Origin: Longimicrobiales bacterium
GTDB lineage: Bacteria; Gemmatimonadota; Gemmatimonadetes; Longimicrobiales; Gaopeijiaceae
Length of the DNA: 64,000 nucleotides
Reading direction: 5' to 3'
Assembly: GCA_958295645.1 (NCBI GenBank)
Contig: OY282361.1
Span: 1,640,501-1,704,500 of the forward strand
Shown here in pieces: positions 7,388 to 13,881 of the stretch; the first letter of the stretch is position 1; every line of letters begins with the position of its first letter. The position numbers and the translations under genes are program-made. The notes beneath the pieces were generated by a model. The model was not told the origin of the DNA, ran no database searches, and was given only the letters and a program-made list of their open reading frames with translations.

Positions 7388-9745
7388 CTAGTCGCTCACC
7401 GGCCGCCTAGGCGCGCCAATGGCGTATTCGGGCGGCTCGGCGCCCAGAAGGTGCCGCACGAAGTAGTCCCAGCGGCGACGCATCATGTACGGCTCGGCGC
7501 CGAAGCCGTGGCCCCGGTTGGGGAGCAGGATCAAGTCGAAGTCCTTGTTGGCGGCGACGAGCGCGTCTACGACCAGGAGCGTGTTGTAGTGGGGGACGTT
7601 CGTGTCCATGGTCCCGTGAGCCAGCAGAAGCTTGCCCTTCAGGTTCTCGGCGAGCAGTTGGTTGGCTTGGTTGTCGTAGTTGGTCGTGCCGTCGGGGTAG
7701 GTCTCCAGGAGCCCCTGCCACTTCTCGCCCCAGTCGTCTTCGTAGTTGCGGTTGTCGTGATTTCCGGCCTGCGAGACGGCGACCTTGTAGAAGTCCGGGT
7801 AGCGGAGGATGCCGGCGGCGCTGGCGAATCCCCCTCCGGAGTGTCCGTAGATGCCCACGTGGTCCAAGTCCATCCAGGCGTGCCGCGCCCCGAGCTGGCG
7901 AATCGCCTCCACTTGGTCCGGGAGACCGTTGTCGCCCATGTTGCCGTAGTAGGCGTCGTGGAACTCCTTGGACCGGCCCGGCGTCCCCATCGCGTCCACT
8001 TCCACCACGACGAAGCCGAGTTCGGCGATGGACTGCTTGTCCCCCCGCGAGGCGCGAAACGACCGGGAGCCGACGCTGCCCGACTGCGGTCCGGGATACA
8101 GATAGTTGACCACCGGATAGGAACGAGCCGAATCAAAGCCGGAGGGCTTGTACATGAGGCCGTGCAAGTCGGTCTCGCCGTCCCGAGCCTTGACGACGAA
8201 GGGCTCGGGGGGCCGCCATCCCGCGGCAACGAGCTGCGAGATGTCCGCCTGCTCGAGCTCCGCGACGACTTCGCCCCGGCCGTCGCGCAACACGGTTGCC
8301 GGGGGCGTCACCGGCGTGGAGTAGCTGTCCACGAAGTAGTCGCCCGAGGGGGACAGCGTCACCGTGTGGTCGGCGCTGTCGGGCGTGAGCAGTTCCAGAT
8401 CCGCGCCGTCCATCCCCACGCGGTACAGATAGCGAAAGTAGGGATCGCCCGGCTCGCGGCCCGATCCGGTGATGTACAAGGTTCGCTCCTCCTCGTCCAC
8501 GCGCAGGAGCTCCAACACGTTCCACTGGCCTTCGGTGATCCTGCCCAGCAGTTCGCCGCTGTCCAGGTCGTAGCGATGGAGATGCCCCCAGTTGTCCCGC
8601 TTGGAATACCAGAGGACCTCGCGCGAAGCGTGCAGCACGCGCCAGTTCGGCGAGCGCGACCCCGACTCGAAGAAGTTCTCTTCGGTCTCCGCGAGCACGT
8701 CGCGAACTTCGCCGCTCTCCGGATCGGCAATGCGCAACTGGGCGCGCTTGTGATCCCGCGAGCTCGAGACGAAGGCCAGCCGCGAGCCGTCCGGACTCCA
8801 TTCCGCATCCAGCAACACGCCGCCCGGTCCCGCCACGTGATCGGTGACGGTGGAGCGGTGCGGATCGGGAGGCATGTTCAGGCGCACGACCCGGGGGCCG
8901 TCGATGTGCACCACGACGCGGCTGATCCGGAAGATGAGACTGTCGCCCGGCAACGGGTACTTCCAGGCGGCCAGCTCCGGGCGCCCCACGGCCGTCTTGG
9001 CCATGTACATCTCGCCCACGCCCCGGCCGTCGTGCTGGAACGTGGCGATCATGTCGGAGGCTGGCGACCACAGCAGCACGGGCGAGGGGCGCCGGACCCA
9101 TCCAGCGTTGTTGGTGGCGTAGCCGTAGTCCTCGACGCCGTCGGACGTGAGCGCCGTCTCGGCGCCCGTCGCCAAGTCGCGCACCCACAAGTTGTGGTCC
9201 CGGATGAAGGCCGCCATCCGGCCGTCGGGCGACACGGAGGCGTCGCGAGCCCGCCGGCCGGCCCCGGAGGCGCTTTCGGTCGCGGAGCAGACGTAGTCGT
9301 CGCAACGAAGCGCGAGCCCGCCCGCGGCGCCTGTCACCGCGACTCGCCCCCCGGGCGCGGCAATGCTCTCCACCGGCAGGCCGAGGGGATCGAAGGTGGT
9401 GTCGGCGGCGGCCCCCATGGCGGCGGCCATGCGCGCGTGGTCGAATGCAGGCGACCGCGAGCCGGCGGCCGGATCCGCCAGCACGTACTCCGCCCCGCCG
9501 GGCACCGAGTTGCGGTACCAGAAGCGGTCGCCGGGCAACCAGTTGGGCCGCACGCTGGCGCGAAAGACGAGGCGGGCGGTCTCGCGGCCCAAGAGGGACT
9601 CGGCACGGGCGTAGTCCTCCGCCGTGACGGTGGGCGGAGCGGTCGTCGCGGCGAGCGAATCGTCCTGGGCGACGGCTACGGTGGGCGGCAACGTCGCCAA
9701 AGTGAGCGCAACGGAAATCGCAACGGGAATCGTCGTCAAGCGCAT
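7388..9745 (-). CDS. dipeptidyl-peptidase IV-like (S9B) serine peptidase
   Basis: A 785-aa exported peptidase of the DPP-IV type, removing dipeptides from peptide N-termini. A cleavable signal peptide (MRLTTIPVAIS... ending VAVAQD) fixes the start at ATG 9745; the frame stays open for 64 more codons upstream but without leader character. An eight-bladed propeller region contains WSPDGSRLAFVSSS-type blades. The C-terminal hydrolase domain has Ser in GIYGHSGGGF, Asp in HGTMDTNVPH and His in LPNRGHGFG. It lies 45 bases upstream of the S9A gene on the same strand and may be co-transcribed with it. Confidence 0.93.
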   Translation of the reverse strand: MRLTTIPVAISVALTLATLPPTVAVAQDDSLAATTAPPTVTAEDYARAESLLGRETARLVFRASVRPNWLPGDRFWYRNSVPGGAEYVLADPAAGSRSPAFDHARMAAAMGAAADTTFDPLGLPVESIAAPGGRVAVTGAAGGLALRCDDYVCSATESASGAGRRARDASVSPDGRMAAFIRDHNLWVRDLATGAETALTSDGVEDYGYATNNAGWVRRPSPVLLWSPASDMIATFQHDGRGVGEMYMAKTAVGRPELAAWKYPLPGDSLIFRISRVVVHIDGPRVVRLNMPPDPHRSTVTDHVAGPGGVLLDAEWSPDGSRLAFVSSSRDHKRAQLRIADPESGEVRDVLAETEENFFESGSRSPNWRVLHASREVLWYSKRDNWGHLHRYDLDSGELLGRITEGQWNVLELLRVDEEERTLYITGSGREPGDPYFRYLYRVGMDGADLELLTPDSADHTVTLSPSGDYFVDSYSTPVTPPATVLRDGRGEVVAELEQADISQLVAAGWRPPEPFVVKARDGETDLHGLMYKPSGFDSARSYPVVNYLYPGPQSGSVGSRSFRASRGDKQSIAELGFVVVEVDAMGTPGRSKEFHDAYYGNMGDNGLPDQVEAIRQLGARHAWMDLDHVGIYGHSGGGFASAAGILRYPDFYKVAVSQAGNHDNRNYEDDWGEKWQGLLETYPDGTTNYDNQANQLLAENLKGKLLLAHGTMDTNVPHYNTLLVVDALVAANKDFDLILLPNRGHGFGAEPYMMRRRWDYFVRHLLGAEPPEYAIGAPRRPVSD

Positions 9746-10071
9746 GGCGGAACAGGCTCGCGGGCTGTGAGAGGCGGAATCGCACGGGCCCGACGGACGA
9801 ACGGCCGCGAATGGCCCGAATCCTGCATAAACTACAGGCGTTCCATGGGACGCGGGAATGCCGTACCGGGACGAACTGCGGGCGGATCCGCGCAGCGGCC
9901 CGGCGTCTTGAGCGGGCTCGCGAGTCCGCGGAGCCAAACGGTCGGCACGCTTAAGCAGCTCGCCGGACCCAGCCAGCCGAACTGTCCGGCGCCGGGCGGC
10001 TCGGCTATCTTGTCCCCCGTGGCAGGCGCCACGAAGGAAAGTCGCCCACCATCGAAACAGGAACGCACGAG
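9746..10071. other. divergent intergenic region, no gene seen
   Basis: About 326 bases separate the minus-strand S9B peptidase from the plus-strand cyclophilin. It must hold both promoters, but I could not find a convincing -35/-10 pair. A modest ribosome site (aacaggaacgcacgag) precedes the cyclophilin ATG. The long open frames that cross here lack homology and look like GC-rich chance frames. Confidence 0.5.
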
Positions 10072-10743
10072 ATGAGACTTCGAAACCGGCTGGATCCGGC
10101 GTTTGCCGTCGTCCCGTTGTCCGCGCTGGCCCTCGCGGCCTGCGGAGAGGCCGAGAAGCAGGAAGCAGAGCCCGCCGAGCCCCCGCCGGAGATCTCCGGG
10201 CCCTCGCCGGAGACCTTCCAGGCGGAGTTCGAGACGAGCAAGGGAACGTTCGTCGTCGAGGTGACGCGGGCTTGGGCGCCGGTCGGAGCGGACCACTTCT
10301 ACGGACTTCTCCGGGACGGGTACTACGACGGCGTCCGCTTCTTTCGGGTGATCGACGGCTTCATGGCGCAGTTCGGGATGCACGGCGACCCCGCCGTCAA
10401 CGCGGAATGGGCCAATGCGCCGATCCAGGACGATCCGGTCGCCGAGTCGAACACTCGCGGCATGATGACGTTCGCCAAGAAGGGCACGGCGGACTCGCGG
10501 ACTGCGCAGGTCTTCGTCAACTACGTCGACAACACGCACTTGGACACGCTGGGATTTGCGCCGTTCGGGCGGGTCGTGTCGGGCATGGACGTGGTGGACC
10601 AGCTGTATGCCGGTTACGGGGACGCCCGCGACGGCGGGCCGCAGCAGTCGGAGATCGCGCGCCGGGGAAACGAGTACTTGGAAGAACGCTTCCCGGAACT
10701 GGACTACGTGATTACCGCGAAGGTGCGGGGAACGTCGAACTGA
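10072..10743 (+). CDS. cyclophilin-type peptidylprolyl isomerase, lipoprotein
   Basis: A 223-aa enzyme that speeds cis-trans isomerisation of Xaa-Pro bonds in exported proteins. A lipoprotein signal (SALALAACGE) anchors it, followed by a short Glu/Pro linker. The cyclophilin core begins at FETSKGTFVVEV and includes YYDGVRFFRVIDGFMAQFG, the MTFAKKGTADSRTAQVFVN stretch and FGRVVSGMDVVDQL. Catalytic Arg and Phe positions of the family are present in FFRVI and FMAQF. It is followed immediately by the thioesterase gene. Confidence 0.94.
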   Translation: MRLRNRLDPAFAVVPLSALALAACGEAEKQEAEPAEPPPEISGPSPETFQAEFETSKGTFVVEVTRAWAPVGADHFYGLLRDGYYDGVRFFRVIDGFMAQFGMHGDPAVNAEWANAPIQDDPVAESNTRGMMTFAKKGTADSRTAQVFVNYVDNTHLDTLGFAPFGRVVSGMDVVDQLYAGYGDARDGGPQQSEIARRGNEYLEERFPELDYVITAKVRGTSN

Positions 10744-10778
10744 CCGAGCGGCCGGCGCCGGACCGGGGGGCCGAGGGC

Positions 10779-11447
10779 ATGACCCCGAAGACCAGCTTGG
10801 CGGATCGCGAGACGGAAGCCGCGGCCGAGGGTGGCACCGGTCTCGAGCCGGCTCGCCGCTGCTTCGTTTGCGGTCCGGACAACCGAATCGGGCTCCATTT
10901 GAGCTTCCGCATTCGCGGCGAGACGTGCGTGTCCGAGTTCACGCCGGGTCCCGACCACGTGGGCTATCCGGGCGTCGTGCACGGCGGCATGATCTACAGC
11001 GCGTTGGACGACGTGATGGCCAACTGGCTCTATCTCCAGGGCGCCCGCGCCTACACGGCCCGCTGCGAGATCCGCTACCGCCGGCCCGCCGCCGTGGGAG
11101 AGACGCTGCGGCTGGTCGGGCGGCCGACCGGACGCAAGCGCAGGTTGGTGACGATGGAGGGCGCTGCGACATGCGCGTCGGACGGGCGAGTCGTGGCGAT
11201 GGCGACCGCCACCTTCGTGATCCTGAACGACGCCGAGTTTCCCGACACCTCGGCGACCGAGCCGGAACGGAACTCGGGCCGGAGCAGCGATCCCCTTCGC
11301 GCGACTCAGTCCTGCGCCACGTCCGCCGACCAAGTCACCTTCACCGCCCCCTTGAGACTGCGGGCGGTCGGACACTTGTCGGCATGGGTCGCCAACGCAC
11401 GGTCGATCTTCTCACGGGGCGCCCCCGCCGGGGGTCGAATCGCATAG
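10779..11447 (+). CDS. PaaI/hotdog-fold acyl-CoA thioesterase
   Basis: A 222-aa protein whose residues about 25-160 form a hotdog thioesterase of the PaaI/YigI type, hydrolysing acyl-CoA thioesters. An N-terminal RRCFVCGPDNRIGLHL motif is typical of the subgroup. HGGMIYSALDDVMANW contains the active-site helix, and RYRRPAAVGETLRLVG is the following strand. The start (ATG 10779) lies 36 bases after the cyclophilin stop. The last 60 or so residues have no recognisable fold and run 142 bases antisense to the 3' end of the OsmC gene, so the real stop may simply be late by chance. Confidence 0.85.
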   Translation: MTPKTSLADRETEAAAEGGTGLEPARRCFVCGPDNRIGLHLSFRIRGETCVSEFTPGPDHVGYPGVVHGGMIYSALDDVMANWLYLQGARAYTARCEIRYRRPAAVGETLRLVGRPTGRKRRLVTMEGAATCASDGRVVAMATATFVILNDAEFPDTSATEPERNSGRSSDPLRATQSCATSADQVTFTAPLRLRAVGHLSAWVANARSIFSRGAPAGGRIA

Positions 11448-11770
11448 TGAACGTGGATGCCGGTCAGCACGACGACCCGGTCCACCACCTCGTTGACGCC
11501 CTCGGCTCGCGCGCTCAGCGCCTCCGCGGCCATCGGAATCCCGCGCACCTCCAGTGCGCCGGCGAGCGTGCCGACGAGTCAGGTGGCCGCGGCAGCGACC
11601 AGATAGTCGACGGGCAGGGGTAGATCGGGCTCCGAATCAAGCCCGTAGTGCGCCTTGATCGGGCCGTGGACGCCGAAGTCGACCACGACGCCGTCGTGCA
11701 GCGTCGCGCGGCGACGCACGCCTTCGGCCCTGGCGATCTGCACGCGGGACGTGTAGAAGGGCTTCGTCAC
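11306..11770 (-). CDS. OsmC-family protein, candidate selenoprotein (in-frame TGA as Sec64)
   Basis: OsmC/Ohr-type proteins are thiol-dependent hydroperoxide reductases with two conserved cysteines. Here the frame runs from GTG 11770 to 11306 (154 codons) with one in-frame TGA at 11579-11581. The two halves share the same frame and both match the family: LPLPVDYLVAAAAT before the TGA, then LVGTLAGALEVRGIP and HYAIRPP. The TGA sits exactly where the first redox cysteine is expected (AAxxC), while the second remains (HADKCPTARSL, Cys133). A hairpin of bacterial SECIS type follows at the right distance. The start is firm: AAAGGAGG lies 7-8 bases upstream and the GTG overlaps the preceding stop (GTGA). 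OsmC-like selenoproteins are known from marine metagenomes. Alternative: a nonsense mutation or sequencing error from TGC. Sec machinery is not in this window. Confidence 0.75.
11540..11562 (-). promoter_or_regulatory. SECIS-like hairpin just downstream of the OsmC TGA
   Basis: On the coding strand, 16 bases after the TGA, the sequence CCGGCGCAC-UGGAG-GUGCGCGGG folds into a stem: six perfect pairs GCGCAC/GUGCGC, a G.G mismatch, then two more C-G pairs. The apical loop UGGAG starts 25 nt after the UGA and has G at its second and third positions. Bacterial SECIS elements bound by SelB usually have a loop 16-37 nt from the UGA with a G in the first two loop positions, so it fits. I folded it by hand only; in GC-rich DNA a chance hairpin is possible. 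Confidence 0.6.
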
Positions 11771-12117
11771 TCTGCTTCCTCCTTTGGGACGGGGAGATGG
11801 AACAGCTCGGGGTTCGCTCGCTCGATGAACACGTTCATGACGCCGCCGCACACCGCCGGGCTCCAAGAGGTGAAGTCGTCGGTCAGATCGACGTGGACGA
11901 TGGACGGAGGAGCGCCGTCGAACAGCTTGCGGGCCGCCAAGAGGACCTCGCCCTCGCCGCAACCGCCGCCGATGGTGCCGGCGATCACGCCGCTCCCGCC
12001 CACGAGCATGGCGGCCCCGGTCTTGCGAGGCGTGGAGCCCCGCGTCGAGACGACGGTCGCGAGCACGGCAGGCTCCGAGAGCGCGACCAGCCGCTTCAGG
12101 AGGTGGTCGTCGTTCAC
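11767..12117 (-). CDS. stand-alone XdhC/CoxI N-terminal domain protein
   Basis: A 116-aa protein matching only the N-terminal domain of XdhC/CoxI, chaperones that handle and insert molybdenum cofactor into xanthine or CO dehydrogenases. Motifs are LATVVSTRGSTPRKTGAAMLV, GTIGGGCGEGEVL and WSPAVCGGVMNVFIE. It starts at GTG 12117, 53 bases after the larger XdhC gene, and its stop overlaps the OsmC start. Splitting the XdhC N-domain from its Rossmann domain is seen in some molybdenum-hydroxylase clusters. No molybdoenzyme gene is in the window, so its client is unknown. Confidence 0.88.
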   Translation of the reverse strand: MNDDHLLKRLVALSEPAVLATVVSTRGSTPRKTGAAMLVGGSGVIAGTIGGGCGEGEVLLAARKLFDGAPPSIVHVDLTDDFTSWSPAVCGGVMNVFIERANPELFHLPVPKEEAE

Positions 12118-12169
12118 GAGGGAGCCCCGGACGGGCGCCCCGGCGACGGGCCGGCCGGATTCCTGACGC

Positions 12170-13195
12170 TCACGACGCGCCGGCCCCGCGGTCGTCCTCG
12201 GCGGCCGCCGTCGCAGGCGAACCGCCGACGGGTTCGGACGAGCCGAAGTACCGATCCACCACGCGCTCCTTGTCGGGCAGAGGCGTTCCCGTGCCTCCGT
12301 GGCGGCACATTACGATCTCGCCAGCCACCGAGATCGCGATCTCCTCGGGCGTCTGGCCGCCCAAGTCCAGCCCCACGGGGGCCCTCACGCGCCGCAGGTC
12401 GGCGGCCTCGAAGCCGTCGCGGACGAGCTGTTCGTGCGTGGCCCGGACGCGGCGGCGGCTCCCGATCATGCCGATGTAGGCCGGGGGCGACGGCATTCGC
12501 AGAAGACGGATCAGGCATTCGTAGTCGAAGCGGTGGCCCCGGGTCACAAGGACGACGTGGTCGGCGGGGGCCAGCGGCGTGTCGGCGAACGGGGCTCGGA
12601 AGTCGATGACGCGCACCGCCGACGCCTCCGGGAAGCGCTGCGGGGACGCGAACTCCGGCCGGTCGTCCAGCACTTCGACCTGCAGGCCCAGCATGGCGCC
12701 GCAGCGGCTCAACGGGACGGCGACGTGGCCCGCGCCCACGATCACCATGCGAGCGGAAGGGCCGTGCGCCTCCATGTACACGGTCGCGGTGGCCGTCGAG
12801 GGGCCGGCGGCGAACTGGACGGTCCGCGCGGCCGCCCCTGAAGCCACGCGGCTAGGAAAGACCTCCGGCAGGATTCGGCCCACGGCGTCGTCCAAGGCGG
12901 GATGGCCGAGGGTCCCGTGCGTTCGGCCTTCGCAACGCCAGAGGCGCAGGCCCACCAGCGACTCGTCGCCGCATTCGGCAACGACGGCGGTGCAGATGCG
13001 GCGTCCCCCGGCCACCGCCGCCAAGACGGCGGCCGCCATGTCGACCGCCGACGGGCGGTCGCGACCTGCGACGGAGGCGGACGGATCGTCTCTTGGCCCG
13101 CTCAAGGCGTCGGCGACCCGTTCGCGGGATCGCGCCTCCGCCCAACGGCAGGCGTCCGCTTGGTCGCGGGCGAGCCGTCGGCTACGTCGGCGCAT
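12170..13195 (-). CDS. XdhC/CoxF family protein (Rossmann C-domain with divergent N-domain)
   Basis: A 341-aa molybdenum-enzyme maturation factor. The C-terminal half is a clear XdhC Rossmann domain (MVIVGAGHVAVPLSRCGAML, VLDDRPEFA, HRFDYECLIRLL, YIGMIGSRRRV, LDLGGQTPEEIAISVAGEIV). The N-terminal 150 residues only faintly resemble the XdhC N-domain and lack its GSTPR motif. That domain is supplied by the small gene downstream. ATG 13195 overlaps the MocA gene by 94 bases; ATG 13039 is an alternative without overlap. It lies between mocA-like and coxI-like genes in one operon. Confidence 0.87.
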   Translation of the reverse strand: MRRRSRRLARDQADACRWAEARSRERVADALSGPRDDPSASVAGRDRPSAVDMAAAVLAAVAGGRRICTAVVAECGDESLVGLRLWRCEGRTHGTLGHPALDDAVGRILPEVFPSRVASGAAARTVQFAAGPSTATATVYMEAHGPSARMVIVGAGHVAVPLSRCGAMLGLQVEVLDDRPEFASPQRFPEASAVRVIDFRAPFADTPLAPADHVVLVTRGHRFDYECLIRLLRMPSPPAYIGMIGSRRRVRATHEQLVRDGFEAADLRRVRAPVGLDLGGQTPEEIAISVAGEIVMCRHGGTGTPLPDKERVVDRYFGSSEPVGGSPATAAAEDDRGAGAS

Positions 13196-13881
13196 GTCCT
13201 GGTTCCGCTCGGCGCCTGGCCGAAGCGACGCCGGTACCGGTTCGGCGTGTCCAGGTCGTCCAGGACGGAGGAGTCCGTCACATCCACTTCCAGCACGCGG
13301 CCCGGGTCCCTCCGCACCACCGTGCGCGCTCCTTCGGCCAGCCCGTCTTCGAAGAACTCGCCGACGACGCTCATGTCGGCCAGCACGGGATGGCCGCGCT
13401 GGTTCTCGAAGCGAGGCACGACGAGCAAGGCCCTGGTGCGCCGCCAGGCCTCGACGAGGGCCGCGACCGTGGCCGGGGCGATCATAGGGTTGTCCACCGG
13501 CGTGAACGCCACCGCACCCAGGTCCGGGAGCCTCCCCCGCAGATCGGCCAACCCGGCGCGGAGCGAACCGACTTGTCCCCCCGCCCCGCCTCGATTCACC
13601 ACGATCCGGCCCGAAGCCGCCTTCACCTGCCGCTCCAGCTCTCCCCCCGCCTCGCGCGCCACGACGGCGACCGGCGCGCAGCCGCCTTCGGCCAGCGCCC
13701 CCGCCAAGCGCGCCGCGAACGACTTGCCGCCGGCGTCGAGCATCGCCTTGGCGGCGCCCATCCGAGCCGACCCTCCCGCCGCCAGCACCAATCCGGCGAC
13801 TCGAGCCCGGAGCCCGGAGCCCGTCGAAACCGGCGGAGCGTCGCGCGACGGGCGCACACCGCCTCCCAGCGGACCCATCAT
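13102..13881 (-). CDS. MocA/MobA-like nucleotidyltransferase (molybdenum cofactor cytidylyltransferase type)
   Basis: A 259-aa NTP transferase of the MocA/MobA family, which attaches CMP or GMP to molybdopterin. The nucleotide-binding N-terminus reads VAGLVLAAGGSARMGAAKAML. The metal-binding region is FTPVDNPMIAPATV, and NQRGHPVLADMSVV is the substrate loop. Its start ATG overlaps the stop of the upstream FadJ-like gene (ATGA at 13878-13881). The linkage with two XdhC-type genes supports a role in molybdopterin-cytosine-dinucleotide enzymes. The last 35 residues look unconserved and overlap XdhC. Confidence 0.88.
   Translation of the reverse strand: MMGPLGGGVRPSRDAPPVSTGSGLRARVAGLVLAAGGSARMGAAKAMLDAGGKSFAARLAGALAEGGCAPVAVVAREAGGELERQVKAASGRIVVNRGGAGGQVGSLRAGLADLRGRLPDLGAVAFTPVDNPMIAPATVAALVEAWRRTRALLVVPRFENQRGHPVLADMSVVGEFFEDGLAEGARTVVRRDPGRVLEVDVTDSSVLDDLDTPNRYRRRFGQAPSGTRTCADVADGSPATKRTPAVGRRRDPANGSPTP

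Noticed and set aside
2288-10075. A 2595-codon open frame on the plus strand
   Set aside because: It runs over the TonB receptor in a shifted frame and antisense to two S9 peptidases with full catalytic motifs. Its Arg/Gly/Gln-rich composition is typical of chance frames in GC-rich DNA.
11579-11581. TGA read simply as a nonsense mutation splitting OsmC into two genes
   Set aside because: Possible, but the exact cysteine position, intact frame on both sides, strong ribosome site and SECIS-like hairpin make selenocysteine the better reading. Kept as the alternative.
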